This document shows, piece after piece, positions 25,781-34,748 of a stretch of 64,000 nt of DNA. The stretch is taken from NCBI GenBank assembly GCA_943328975.2, contig CALQCC020000005.1:112796-176795 (forward strand). The letters run 5' to 3'. This DNA comes from Bordetella parapertussis (lineage in GTDB: Bacteria; Acidobacteriota; Terriglobia; Bryobacterales; Bryobacteraceae). The translations under genes and the position numbers were made by a program. The notes under the pieces were generated by a model. It ran no database searches, was not told the origin of the DNA, and was given only the letters and a program-made list of their open reading frames with translations. Every line of letters begins with the position of its first letter. Position 1 is the stretch's first letter.

Positions 25781-26644
25781 CTACTTTGCGGATTTCATCT
25801 CGGCGATGAAGGCGTCCACTTGTCCGATGGCAAGGCCGCCGGCAGGCCATTTGAATTCGTCGAGGAGAACTTTGGAGATGGAGTCTTTCGATTCGCCCTG
25901 GCGGACCATGGCGCCGATGCGGTCGCGCATGGTGACGAAGGCCGCGCGCCACTTTGCTAGTCCGGCACGGTCGCTGACTGGTCCGTGGCCGGTAATGACG
26001 GTATCGAAATCGAGCTTGGACATTTCGTCGATGACGCGCGTCCATTCCAGGGCGCTGCCGCCTGCTTCGTAGTCCATGTAGGGCAGCGCGGGCCGGGTGG
26101 GCGTCGCGTTTGTGAGGAAGATGTCGCCGCTGTGGATGGTCTTGAGTTCCGGGAAGTAGACGATGGCGTCGCCGTCGGTGTGGCCACGACCGTAGTGGTA
26201 GGCGCGGACTTCCTTGCCTCCCAGGTGGACTTCCAATTCGTCGGCGAAGGTGAGGCGGGGCTGGCCGGGTTGCTTCAGGCGCAGCATCTGGGTGCGGGCG
26301 TTGCGATGGCTGATGATTTCGACCGACGCGGGCATGCTGTTGTTGGCTCCGGCATGGTCGTCGTGATGGTGGGTATTCAGGACGTAGCGAACCGGTAACG
26401 CGGACAGCTTGCGGACCTGTTCCATGACGGAGGCATAGTCGCGATCGTACATGTCGTCGATCAGGATGAGGCCGTCGCTGGTGATGTAAAGGGCGACGTT
26501 TCCTCCGCCTCCCTGGATCATGTAGAGGTTGTCTTTGACCTTCTGGGCGGTGGCGGGGCGCGGAGGAGGCGTCTGGGTATGGGCCAGCCAGGCTCCGGCG
26601 AAGAAGAGGACCGCGGCGGACAGGCGGATCGCTAGGCTGCGCAT
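25781..26644 (-). CDS. Secreted metallo-beta-lactamase-fold hydrolase
   Basis: A 287-residue exported MBL-fold protein. Signal peptide 1-24. The zinc motif H-x-H-x-D-H is at His92, His94, Asp96 and His97 (T-H-H-H-D-D-H-A-G). Further ligands are in G-H-T-D-G-D near 155 and T-G-H-G-P near 219. The family includes beta-lactamases, lactonases and glyoxalase II-like enzymes; the substrate is not evident. It resembles the secreted MBL proteins that acidobacteria carry in several copies. Confidence 0.85.
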   Translation of the reverse strand: MRSLAIRLSAAVLFFAGAWLAHTQTPPPRPATAQKVKDNLYMIQGGGGNVALYITSDGLILIDDMYDRDYASVMEQVRKLSALPVRYVLNTHHHDDHAGANNSMPASVEIISHRNARTQMLRLKQPGQPRLTFADELEVHLGGKEVRAYHYGRGHTDGDAIVYFPELKTIHSGDIFLTNATPTRPALPYMDYEAGGSALEWTRVIDEMSKLDFDTVITGHGPVSDRAGLAKWRAAFVTMRDRIGAMVRQGESKDSISKVLLDEFKWPAGGLAIGQVDAFIAEMKSAK

Positions 26645-26720
26645 GCGGGCACTATATCAGATTCCCCGGAACACATGAACCGCTTTGGCACGCAGCGTGC
26701 TTCATCTAGGGATCGACACT

Positions 26721-27221
26721 ATGGACAAAGCTAAGAGCATCCAGTTACTCAACAACGCGGTGGGCGATGAACTACAGGCGATCCACCAATACATGTACTT
26801 TCATTTCCACTTGGATGACCAGGGATTGGGCCCCTTGGCGGCCCTGTTCAAACGAATCGCGATTCAGGAGATGGGTCATCTGGAACGGCTTTCGGATCGG
26901 GTGCTTTTCTTGAAGGGCGACATCGAAATGGTGGCAGCTGGACCTGTTACAAAGGTGCAGGAACCGGAGGCAATCCTGAAGCAGGCGATGGTCATGGAAC
27001 AGGACGGCATGGACACGTACAACAAGGCCGCCATTGCGTGTTCCGCCAATGAGGATGCGGCGTCGAAGAAATTATTCGAGGAATTGGTGGGCGACGAAGA
27101 GACCCACTTCGATCAATTCGAGCAGCAACTCGACAACATCCGGAGGTTTGGGCCTAGTTACTTGGCGTTGCAGTCGTTCGGAGCGAATGAACCCAGCGGG
27201 GGAGGCCCCGCAGGGCAATAG
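26721..27221 (+). CDS. bfr: Bacterioferritin
   Basis: A 166-residue ferritin-like protein storing iron in a 24-mer shell. All six ferroxidase-centre ligands match E. coli bacterioferritin with a one-residue shift: Glu17, Glu50, His53, Glu93, Glu126 and His129. The heme-binding methionine is present as Met51 (E-M-G-H). The start is the ATG at 26721, eight bases after AGGGA; an upstream in-frame TTG (26685) is unlikely. The C-terminal tail is Gly/Pro-rich. No bacterioferredoxin gene is near; the gene stands alone. Confidence 0.93.
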   Translation: MDKAKSIQLLNNAVGDELQAIHQYMYFHFHLDDQGLGPLAALFKRIAIQEMGHLERLSDRVLFLKGDIEMVAAGPVTKVQEPEAILKQAMVMEQDGMDTYNKAAIACSANEDAASKKLFEELVGDEETHFDQFEQQLDNIRRFGPSYLALQSFGANEPSGGGPAGQ

Positions 27222-27322
27222 GGACTGCGCGAGATAGCGCACCCCATGGCGCTGGGAGCGCCGTTTTGAGCGGTTTGTAGTGGTGCAGTTACAGACAATT
27301 CGTTGACCAAAAGGAGATATAG

Positions 27323-27847
27323 ATGCAATTTGACAAATTATGGGGAGCGGCTCTGGCCGTACCTGTTTTGATGACTCTGAGTGGGTGTGCCACGGCACCA
27401 CCGGCGGCGCCGGTGGCCGAGGCCGGCCCCACATTCAAACCGGTGATCAGCGTGAATGAGGCCATGGTTTCCGTGGTGGACCATAACAGCCACGTTCTAT
27501 GGAACGTCGCCGATGACAAGAAGGCGCCTAAGAATGACTCTGACTGGCACAATCTGGAGCACGCGGCAACGACGCTGGCGGCGGCCGGAAGCATTCTGAC
27601 CGTGGGCGGCTCGGCTCCTGGCGATGAAAAATGGGCCAAGGAAGCAAAGTGGGGCAAGCTAAATCAAGACATGACCAACGCCGCACTCAAGATCAAGTTG
27701 GCAGTGGATAGCAAGAACCTGCCGGGCGTACTGGCGGGGGGAGACGATCTTGTGATGGCCTGTGAATCGTGCCATGCCGAATACAAGCTGAAGATCCCGG
27801 CGCACGTAGCCACCAAGGATCAGCAACCGGAACACTTCGGCCATTAA
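27323..27847 (+). CDS. Heme-binding lipoprotein, cytochrome c'-like
   Basis: A 174-residue lipoprotein: lipobox L-S-G-C with the lipidated Cys22. The mature part is helical and has one heme motif C-E-S-C-H at 147-151 near the C terminus, the position found in class II cytochromes (c' type). A His-containing segment W-H-N-L-E-H-A lies near 80. Strong ribosome binding site AAGGAGATATAG before the ATG. Role in electron transfer or gas binding is inferred from the class only. Confidence 0.78.
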   Translation: MQFDKLWGAALAVPVLMTLSGCATAPPAAPVAEAGPTFKPVISVNEAMVSVVDHNSHVLWNVADDKKAPKNDSDWHNLEHAATTLAAAGSILTVGGSAPGDEKWAKEAKWGKLNQDMTNAALKIKLAVDSKNLPGVLAGGDDLVMACESCHAEYKLKIPAHVATKDQQPEHFGH

Positions 27848-27855
27848 TTTAAAGA

Positions 27856-27896
27856 GGCTAGCACGCCGCCGTAGCGTTATCGGCGGCGTGCTAGCC
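27856..27896. terminator. Perfect 16-bp hairpin after cytochrome lipoprotein gene
   Basis: GGCTAGCACGCCGCCG (27856-27871) pairs perfectly with 27881-27896 around a 9-base loop. The plus-strand tail is TTACC, so a T-run is missing; on the minus strand the tail is TCTTTAAATT, a better terminator, although no minus gene reads into it. It probably ends the lipoprotein transcript or protects its 3' end. Confidence 0.6.
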
Positions 27897-28036
27897 TTAC
27901 CGTCCTGCCCCCAAACATCGACATTTTGTCACCTGTGCCGCCGCTGTGAATCAACGGCACACCTCACCCGCGGTTAACTCTCTGAAAATACACATGCAAC
28001 CGTTTGGGTGCCGACGTGCGTCTAATGGTTTCACGT

Positions 28037-29317
28037 ATGAACAAGCTGTTGTTAACGGTGATGGTGGCCGGTTCTGCTTGGGCGGGCACTGGCCAGGACG
28101 AACTGCCTGCGCCCGAGAAGGCCCCCGACGCGACCTTGAACGTCAATGCTCGCTACACGGTGGAGCGCGTGGTGCTGAAGCGCGACCTGTGGTCCAGCCG
28201 GAGCGTCAGTAATCCGCTGCAAAAAGAGATCGACCAAGTGGTGGGCCAGAACCTAGACCAGACCATGCTGGAATCGTTGGCCGCGAAGCTGCAAAAGGAA
28301 CTGCATGTTCCGGACGTAAAAATCCACGTCTCCAAGGGCCGGATGCCGGATCGGGTCAGCGTGACTTTCGAGGCCGGCGAATGGGAGCATGCGTTCGATA
28401 TCGACGTGGAGCGCTTCCTCTATCACTCGAAGCAAGGCTGGACCGGAGAAGGTGGCGCGTCAGTCCGATTGCACGGCAACAAACTGACGTTCGGGATGGT
28501 CAGCGATGCGGACCGTTTGATGGAACGCTACGCGGGCATCCAGGCCGGGTTTGAGCGGCGCAAAGTGGGAACCGATCGCGTGGGCCTGCGCTTTCGCTTC
28601 GCCAGTTATCACGAGCAGTGGAATCGAACCACTCTAGAAACTTCGCTGCCGGGAGAACTCTACCGGACGCGGCAACACTTTATACCGGAAGTGACGGTCA
28701 GGCTCGCCGAGCCTTTGGAATTGTCCGCCGGTTTTGACTTCGCGCGTTACAGAACCTTTCTTCCCAACCCGGTTGCCCTGGGTCCTGGCGCGCGGACCGA
28801 ATCCTCCAACGCTGCGGTTACAACTCTGCGCTACCGGCAGCGTTGGGATTCGGATTCGGAATACAAGCAGGAGATCGCGGCATCCTATGGCGTTCGCAGC
28901 GGCACGGGATTCCTGGAGAGTGACGCGATCTTCACACGGCAGTACGGCGACGCGCAGTACAGCATGAAGCACGCGCATCAGACGGTGAAGGTCGGTTTCC
29001 TGAGCGGGCGGATTGCGGGGACGGCTCCGATGTTTGAGCGCCTGGTGCTGGGGAATTCAGAAACACTGCGCGGGTGGAACAAGTTCGACGTGAATCCGAT
29101 GGGCGCGACGCGCGTGGTGCATGGATCCATCGATTACAATTACCGCGCGTTTCTGCTGTTCTACGACACGGGATCGAGCTGGAACGCGGGCGAAGATCCA
29201 GAACAAAAGCAGTCGTTGGGCGTGGGCTTACAGGCTGGCGGGTTTCAACTCGCGGTCGGCTTCCCGGTGAAGACGGGGCATGCGAATCCGGTGGTGTATG
29301 TGGGGATGAACTTCTAG
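28037..29317 (+). CDS. Omp85/BamA-like surface antigen, short form
   Basis: A 426-residue outer-membrane protein. Signal peptide 1-16 (M-N-K-L-L-L-T-V-M-V-A-G-S-A-W-A). One POTRA-like domain follows (about 40-105), then a 16-stranded barrel. The conserved Omp85 loop is visible as S-E-T-L-R-G-W with Y-N-Y-R and F-Y-D-T-G-S-S-W near 345-385, and the chain ends G-M-N-F. Its single POTRA is far fewer than the five in BamA, so it is more like a FhaC/Omp85-type accessory. The start chosen is the ATG at 28037 because it opens the signal peptide. It heads a four-gene operon with the DUF4390-like protein and the NtrY/NtrX pair. Confidence 0.75.
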   Translation: MNKLLLTVMVAGSAWAGTGQDELPAPEKAPDATLNVNARYTVERVVLKRDLWSSRSVSNPLQKEIDQVVGQNLDQTMLESLAAKLQKELHVPDVKIHVSKGRMPDRVSVTFEAGEWEHAFDIDVERFLYHSKQGWTGEGGASVRLHGNKLTFGMVSDADRLMERYAGIQAGFERRKVGTDRVGLRFRFASYHEQWNRTTLETSLPGELYRTRQHFIPEVTVRLAEPLELSAGFDFARYRTFLPNPVALGPGARTESSNAAVTTLRYRQRWDSDSEYKQEIAASYGVRSGTGFLESDAIFTRQYGDAQYSMKHAHQTVKVGFLSGRIAGTAPMFERLVLGNSETLRGWNKFDVNPMGATRVVHGSIDYNYRAFLLFYDTGSSWNAGEDPEQKQSLGVGLQAGGFQLAVGFPVKTGHANPVVYVGMNF

Positions 29318-29321
29318 GCAC

Positions 29322-29930
29322 ATGAACCGCACTCGACGCATACGGTTCTGGTGGATCGCCGCTGCATTCCTATGCGGCGTGGCGACAGCTATGTTCGCCG
29401 AGGAACTGATCCTGCGCGCGCAGGGGAATCGCATCGACTTCTCTGCCCCGCGCCTGCATTACTTGACCGGCCGCCCGTTGGCCCGTCTGCGCAATGCGGA
29501 ACCGATCGCGTTTGACTTTCAAGTGACGCTGGCGGCATCGACACAGACCAATGTGGTGAAACAGAACACGGCTCGCTTCGTAATCAGTTACGATTTGTGG
29601 GAGGAGCGGTACGCGGTGACCAAGGTCACGCCGGCGCGTAAAACCGCGAGCCACTTAACCGCGCTGGAAGCGGAAGCATGGTGTGTGCAGGAAATGTCGC
29701 TGCTCGATCTGAGCGGGGTCGCTGCGAATCAACAACTATGGGCGCGCATGGACATCCGAGCGGAGGACGAACGCGAGTCGCGATTGTTCGGTCGAGGCAA
29801 CATCACCGACGCGGGGATCAGCCTGACCAGTCTGATCGAGCGTTTGAGCATGCCCCCGAAGGCGACGCAGCCGCATTGGACCGTGGAAGCGGGGCCGGTC
29901 ACGTTGGAGCAATTACGGCGCGGAGGGTGA
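29322..29930 (+). CDS. DUF4390-like membrane-anchored protein
   Basis: A 202-residue protein with an N-terminal membrane anchor (about 8-26) and a beta-rich periplasmic part with Y-D-L-W-E-E-R-Y (about 90-97) and L-S-M-P near 176. This layout and its place directly before an NtrY-like kinase match DUF4390, which is found beside such kinases in beta-proteobacteria; the match is from memory. It starts four bases after the Omp85-like gene and ends ten bases before the kinase. A role in sensing envelope state for the kinase is inference. Confidence 0.65.
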   Translation: MNRTRRIRFWWIAAAFLCGVATAMFAEELILRAQGNRIDFSAPRLHYLTGRPLARLRNAEPIAFDFQVTLAASTQTNVVKQNTARFVISYDLWEERYAVTKVTPARKTASHLTALEAEAWCVQEMSLLDLSGVAANQQLWARMDIRAEDERESRLFGRGNITDAGISLTSLIERLSMPPKATQPHWTVEAGPVTLEQLRRGG

Positions 29931-29940
29931 TCACCCGCGC

Positions 29941-31296
29941 ATGAATCGACTTCGCACGCGGCTGATCGCCGTCTTTGTGCTCGCCACCATCTTGCCGCTT
30001 GGCTTGACCTTGTGGACTTCCCTGCAGTTGGTGGATCGCAGCTTGGAACTCGCGCCTCTCAATGAATTGAAGGGCGTTACCGAAGCGTTAGAACAGACTG
30101 GGCGCGAGCTGTATCAACAGGCTCGCGAATCGTTACGTAAGGACGTGGCGGAGGGACGCATCGAGGGAAAAACCGCGAGTGCGGATGCGTTGGACGCGGG
30201 GTCGGACGAGGCGTTTGTGTTGGGCGGGACGCACGGGGATGAGCTGCACTATTACGTGCGACGCAACGGCGCGGTGCTGGAGTATTCTCGCGCGCTGCAT
30301 GTTCCCTTGCAGCAACTGACGGGGCAGATTTCGGAGGCTCGCAAGGCACTGGAGGTGCCGGCGGTTCGGGACGTGCGAGGCGGATTCAGTCGCACGTTGA
30401 TCCTGGTATCGGCGGGACTCTGGCTGGCTGCTGTGGCTGGATTGATCTTCTTGGCCGCTCGTATCAGCCGTCCTATTCGGCAACTCACGCAAGGGCTGGG
30501 TCGCGTGGCGGCGGGGGACCTGACGGCTCGCGTGGAGAGTAGCGGGGATGGCGAGATCGGCGAGGCGATGGTCGCGTTCAATCACATGGCGGGGCAGATG
30601 CAGCAGGCACGCGAGCACCTGATCCAAGTGACACGCGTCGCGAGCTGGCAGGCACTGGCTCGCAAGATGGCGCACGAAGTGAAGAATTCGCTGACTCCGA
30701 TTCGATTGACGGTGGAGGAGATCGCGAGCCGCCAGGGCGGGAACGATCCGTTCATGGAGCAGGCGTCGCAGATCGTGACGGATGAAATTACTACGCTGGA
30801 GAAGCGCGTTCGGGCGTTTTCGGATTTTGCGGCGGAGCCTCCGGTGATGCCGATGGAGATCGATGTTAACGCGATGATTGAGGAACGGGTTGCGTTCCTG
30901 AAGGCCGCGCATCCGGAGGTCACCTATCAGATGCGGTTGAGTGCGGACCGGCTGTTGGCTCTTGCGGATCCGGACCTGGTGAAGGGCGTGCTCACGAACC
31001 TGTTGGAAAACGCGGCTCAGGCGGCGAAGGCGGGTGGGGTGGTGTTGGCTCGGACTGCGGAAGACGCGGGACGGGTGAGTATTGAGGTGCTGGATTCCGG
31101 GCCGGGGTTGAGCGCTCAGGCGAAGTCGAGTTTGTTTGAGCCGACGATTTCGTTTAAGAAGGGCGGGATGGGGCTGGGGTTATCGATTGCTCGGCGGAGT
31201 GCGGTTTTGTGTGGCGGGGATTTGCAGACGTTTGCGGGAGAGTTGGGCGGCGCGGGGTTTCGGTTGATCCTGCCGGTGGGAGCACATGGCGAATAA
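29941..31296 (+). CDS. Sensor histidine kinase, NtrY-like
   Basis: A 451-residue membrane kinase. Helix 1 is at about 7-29 and helix 2 at about 151-173; between them is a 120-residue periplasmic sensor. A HAMP linker follows (about 174-226), then the dimerisation domain with phospho-acceptor His245 (M-A-H-E-V-K-N-S-L-T-P), the N box around Asn353-Asn357 and the G1 box D-S-G-P-G-L at 385-390, with a G2-like G-M-G-L-G-L near 409. Unlike full NtrY it has no PAS domain. It overlaps the regulator gene by 11 bases, so the two form a pair. Confidence 0.92.
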   Translation: MNRLRTRLIAVFVLATILPLGLTLWTSLQLVDRSLELAPLNELKGVTEALEQTGRELYQQARESLRKDVAEGRIEGKTASADALDAGSDEAFVLGGTHGDELHYYVRRNGAVLEYSRALHVPLQQLTGQISEARKALEVPAVRDVRGGFSRTLILVSAGLWLAAVAGLIFLAARISRPIRQLTQGLGRVAAGDLTARVESSGDGEIGEAMVAFNHMAGQMQQAREHLIQVTRVASWQALARKMAHEVKNSLTPIRLTVEEIASRQGGNDPFMEQASQIVTDEITTLEKRVRAFSDFAAEPPVMPMEIDVNAMIEERVAFLKAAHPEVTYQMRLSADRLLALADPDLVKGVLTNLLENAAQAAKAGGVVLARTAEDAGRVSIEVLDSGPGLSAQAKSSLFEPTISFKKGGMGLGLSIARRSAVLCGGDLQTFAGELGGAGFRLILPVGAHGE

Positions 31297-32623
31297 GCGC
31301 ATATTGGTGGTCGACGACGAAGAGAACATCGGGCGAAGTTTGCGGCTGATCTTGGAACGCGAGGGCTATACCGTGAGCCTCGCGTCTTGCATCGCGGAGG
31401 CACGGGCGCTGCCGTATCGCGCGGATGCGTACCTGGTCGACGTAAAGTTACCGGATGGCACGGGCATCGATTTGCTGCGGTGGTTGAAGGCGAACGATAG
31501 CGACGCTCCGGTGGTGATGATATCGGGACACGGCACCATCGCCGATGCGGTTGAAGCTACACACGCGGGGGCGTTCGACTTCCTAGAGAAACCGCTGGGC
31601 CGCGAGCGGGTGCTGCTCGCACTCAAACGCGCGTTGGAACATACGAAGCTGCACGAAGAGAATCGGCGCCTAAAGGAGATCGTAGGCGGGGCGAAAATGA
31701 TCGGAGCGAGTACGGCGTTCGAGCGTGTGCTGGAACAAGCAACACTGGCCGCTCGGAGTGATGCCCGTGTCTTGGTGACGGGCGAGTCAGGAACAGGCAA
31801 GGAGCTTCTAGCGGCGCACGTTCACGCCGAGAGTCCGTTTGCCGCCGGTCCGTTCATTAAGGTGAACTGCGCTGCGATCCCGACGGAGTTGATTGAGAGC
31901 GAACTGTTCGGGCATGAGAAGGGCGCGTTTACGGGAGCTACGTCCGCTCGGCGGGGCAAGTTCGAGTTGGCGGATGGCGGCACGTTGTTCCTCGATGAAG
32001 TCGGCGACTTACACGGCTCGTCGCAGGCGAAGTTGCTACGAGTATTGCAGGAGGGCGAGTTCCATCGCGTAGGCGGGGAGCAGTCGATCAAAGTCCAAGT
32101 GCGCGTGGTGGCGGCGACGAATCGGGATTTGTTGGAGATGGTCGGCCAGCAGAAGTTCCGCGAGGATCTCTACTACCGGCTGTGCGTGGTCCCGGTTCGC
32201 ATGCCGAGCTTGCGGGAACGGCGCGAGGATATCGCTCCGTTGGCCGAATACTTCCTGGGCGAGTTCTGCGCACGCAACAATTTTCGGGCGAAGAAGTGGG
32301 GCGAGGAAACATTGGCGGTACTCGAAGACTACGCGTGGCCGGGGAACATTCGCGAGTTGCGGAACACGGTGGAGCGCATGGCGATCCTCTCGCGCGGCGA
32401 CGTGATCGATGAGGAGGCTGTACCCGTAGAGATCCGCATCGCGCGGGGCTCGGCGACTAAGAGCAACCTCCGCGACGCGCGCGATTCAGCGGAGCGAGAA
32501 CACATCCTCAAGGCGCTGGAAGAGGCCAAGTGGAATGTGTCGAGCGCGGCGCGAGTGCTCGGGATGGAACGGACGAATCTGCATAAGAGGATTCGCGCGC
32601 TGGGGTTGGAACGCGGGAAGTAG
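31286..32623 (+). CDS. Sigma-54 response regulator, NtrX/NtrC type
   Basis: A 445-residue regulator: receiver domain (1-115, Asp10, Asp11, phospho-site Asp52, Lys102), AAA+ domain (about 135-370) with Walker A G-E-S-G-T-G-K-E (166-173), the sigma-54-contacting G-A-F-T-G-A (213-218) and Walker B L-F-L-D-E-V-G-D (234-241), then a Fis-type helix-turn-helix at the C terminus (about 400-445). It activates sigma-54 promoters when phosphorylated. It is translationally coupled to the kinase. Its targets are unknown; the envelope genes of its own operon are the first candidates. Confidence 0.93.
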   Translation: MANKRILVVDDEENIGRSLRLILEREGYTVSLASCIAEARALPYRADAYLVDVKLPDGTGIDLLRWLKANDSDAPVVMISGHGTIADAVEATHAGAFDFLEKPLGRERVLLALKRALEHTKLHEENRRLKEIVGGAKMIGASTAFERVLEQATLAARSDARVLVTGESGTGKELLAAHVHAESPFAAGPFIKVNCAAIPTELIESELFGHEKGAFTGATSARRGKFELADGGTLFLDEVGDLHGSSQAKLLRVLQEGEFHRVGGEQSIKVQVRVVAATNRDLLEMVGQQKFREDLYYRLCVVPVRMPSLRERREDIAPLAEYFLGEFCARNNFRAKKWGEETLAVLEDYAWPGNIRELRNTVERMAILSRGDVIDEEAVPVEIRIARGSATKSNLRDARDSAEREHILKALEEAKWNVSSAARVLGMERTNLHKRIRALGLERGK

Positions 32624-33544
32624 TTACGGCAAGTCCGAACGTTGGGCGCGGAGGCATTCGGACATGACGTCCAAGAACGCACCGTAGTTTTCTGCTCCGG
32701 CTACGAACGGATGCGGAGCGCCAGGCTTGCGGTCGCGCAGGGCTGTGAGGCGCGCGGCGATGCCGTCCATCAGCGGGTGGTTCTGGATTTCGACGTCGAC
32801 CTTCATGCGCAGCGCCACCTCTTTGAAGTGAGCAATAGAGGCGAGGTAGGTCTGGATCGTTGGCACGTCGGGGCGCATCGGTAGGAGAAGCGTTCCGCCG
32901 AAGAGTCCGGCTACGTGCGTGGTGGTGCCTTCCTTGACGGGGAAGATGAGCCCGAGCGATCCGGGGGTGTGGCCGGGGGTGAGCACCGGCGTTACGCTGA
33001 CTTCGCCCAAGGTGAGAGGCTGACCCTCCACTGCAATGACGTCGCGGCGGGGCGCGTTATTCTGCGCTTTTCCTTTGCCGTCGGCGGGTCGAAGCATGTC
33101 CCAGTCTTGCGAGGTGAGCGCGACCTTGGCACCGAAGCGTTCCTGAAAATAGAATGAGCCGCCCGAGTGGTCGCCGTGGCCGTGTGTAACGATGATGAGC
33201 TTCACCGCAGCAGGATCGAGGCCGAGCGCTTTCATGCCGGGCAGCAGCACGGTCTCGGTTTGATTCGCGGGCAGCGAGTCGATCAGGATGATGCCGTCGC
33301 GCGTGGTGAGTGCGTAGGCGGTGGTGCCGGAGTCGCCGATGGCGTAGAGGTTATCGAAGATCTTGGTGGGCGCGATGGGTGGATCGTCGGCGGCATTGGC
33401 TCGCGGGGCGACGCAGAAGAAGTTGTAGGCGGGCAACCAGCGGGTCCCGGCGATGCGGCGAGCGTTTTCGGAGTGTGCATTGGCGGGGGCTTGGGCCGAA
33501 CACAGAGCGGCGGCCAGCAGAAGGAACACGGCAGTTTTTCGCAT
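32624..33544 (-). CDS. Secreted MBL-fold hydrolase, subclass B3-like
   Basis: A 306-residue exported metallo-hydrolase. Signal peptide 1-19 (ends S-A-Q-A). Zinc motif H-G-H-G-D-H at 121-126 and a later ligand in T-P-G-H-T-P-G-S-L-G. The H-x-H-x-D-H plus G-H-T-P-G-S pattern resembles class B3 beta-lactamases; activity on a drug cannot be claimed. The start at the ATG 33544 gives the signal peptide; the frame is open upstream. Its stop codon abuts that of the NtrX-like gene. The plus-strand gene at 33586 is divergent, 41 bases away. Confidence 0.82.
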   Translation of the reverse strand: MRKTAVFLLLAAALCSAQAPANAHSENARRIAGTRWLPAYNFFCVAPRANAADDPPIAPTKIFDNLYAIGDSGTTAYALTTRDGIILIDSLPANQTETVLLPGMKALGLDPAAVKLIIVTHGHGDHSGGSFYFQERFGAKVALTSQDWDMLRPADGKGKAQNNAPRRDVIAVEGQPLTLGEVSVTPVLTPGHTPGSLGLIFPVKEGTTTHVAGLFGGTLLLPMRPDVPTIQTYLASIAHFKEVALRMKVDVEIQNHPLMDGIAARLTALRDRKPGAPHPFVAGAENYGAFLDVMSECLRAQRSDLP

Positions 33545-33585
33545 GGGTCTTTTGTATACTCTAACTGATGCGAAGGAGAACTGGA

Positions 33586-34005
33586 ATGCGGACACACGTG
33601 CGGGCGAGCTTAATGGCTGTGGTGCTGGGATTTGTCGCGGGGCTGACGCCGCTGCCGGCGCATCACGGGACAGCCGCGTCCTACGATCAGAACAAGTGGG
33701 TTCCGCTGAAGGGTACCGTTACCGAGTTCCTGTGGCGCAATCCGCACTGCGCGCTGTTCCTGGACGTGAAGCAACCGAACGGTGAGGTGGTGAATTATTC
33801 GATCGAGATGTACAGCCCCAGTTTGATGGTGAAGCAAGGCTACACGCGCACGGTATTGAAGAAGGGTGATGCGGTGGACATCGAAGTGCACCCGTCGCTG
33901 GCCGGAACGGCTTCGGGCGAATGTTTGGGCTGCAAGCTGTTGGTGGACGGCAAGGATCCAGCGGGCGACCGTGCGGGCAAGGCGAAGGGCAAGGGGAAAC
34001 AGTAA
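33586..34005 (+). CDS. DUF6152-type secreted protein
   Basis: A 139-residue exported protein with a signal peptide (to about 26, ends L-P-A-H-H). The mature start A-H-H-G and the segments K-G-T-V-T-E-F and W-R-N-P-H are those of DUF6152, a beta-barrel-like fold common in acidobacteria. The start at 33586 has AGGAGA eight bases upstream; an in-frame ATG at 33568 is less likely. It lies two bases before the next secreted gene. A Cys pair (C-L-G-C) near the C terminus is visible. Confidence 0.75.
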   Translation: MRTHVRASLMAVVLGFVAGLTPLPAHHGTAASYDQNKWVPLKGTVTEFLWRNPHCALFLDVKQPNGEVVNYSIEMYSPSLMVKQGYTRTVLKKGDAVDIEVHPSLAGTASGECLGCKLLVDGKDPAGDRAGKAKGKGKQ

Positions 34006-34007
34006 CC

Positions 34008-34748
34008 ATGCGCCGTTCTCTATTAGTGTTTGCACTTCTGGTTCCGGCTGCGTTCGCGCAGAAAGCTACGCCGGATTTCAACGGGATGTGGTCGAAGGGT
34101 GGCGGTGCGGGCGGCGGGGCGAACACGCAGAAGAACGCTACGCAGTGGGGCGGCGAACTGCCGTCGTATACGCCCGCGGGCTTGGCCAGGTTCAATGCGA
34201 ACAAGCCGGGCAAGGGTCCGCGGCAGATTCCTCCGGCGCTGGGGAATGATCCGTTGGGCGAGGCGAATCCTCCGGGGTTGTATCGGACGCTGATCTATAA
34301 CCGTCCGTTTGAGTTCGTTCAGACGGGCGAAAAAGTTGTGCAGTTGTTCGAATGGGCCAAGATCTGGCGCGTGATCTGGACTGATGGGCGGCCTGTTCCG
34401 GAAGATGTCGCGGCGGGTCCGTATTGGTACGGCTACTCGGTGGGCAAGTGGGAAGGCGATACGCTAGTCGTGGAGACACTGGGTCTCGACGATCGGGCGT
34501 GGATGGACGAATGGGGCACGTCGTTCAGCAGTGAAGCTCGGATCACGGAGCGGTGGAAGAAGACTACTGCGGATCGGATGGAGTTGACGATTACGGTGAA
34601 TGATCCGGTGACGTTCACCAAACCGTGGACCAGCGCGCCTGTGGTGTTCACTCGGCAGCGCGGGGAAGAAGTGCTGGAGATGATCTTCGCTCCGATGGAC
34701 GAGAAGGAATTCAACAAGCGAATTCGCGATCCGGCAGCGGGCAAGTAG
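34008..34748 (+). CDS. Acidobacterial secreted protein paired with DUF6152
   Basis: A 246-residue protein with a signal peptide (1-18, ends A-F-A-Q). Segments W-T-D-G-R-P-V-P-E-D and Y-S-V-G-K-W-E-G-D-T-L-V-V-E-T recur in many acidobacterial secreted proteins that sit next to DUF6152 genes. It also has the D-F-N-G-M-W start typical of that group. Function is unknown; the pair may bind or process the same ligand. The stop codon abuts that of the ABC-F gene. Confidence 0.75.
   Translation: MRRSLLVFALLVPAAFAQKATPDFNGMWSKGGGAGGGANTQKNATQWGGELPSYTPAGLARFNANKPGKGPRQIPPALGNDPLGEANPPGLYRTLIYNRPFEFVQTGEKVVQLFEWAKIWRVIWTDGRPVPEDVAAGPYWYGYSVGKWEGDTLVVETLGLDDRAWMDEWGTSFSSEARITERWKKTTADRMELTITVNDPVTFTKPWTSAPVVFTRQRGEEVLEMIFAPMDEKEFNKRIRDPAAGK

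Noticed and set aside
32624..33544. Calling the MBL-fold protein a drug-resistance beta-lactamase
   Set aside because: The motifs resemble class B3 but the fold serves many hydrolases; nothing in the context indicates antibiotic action.
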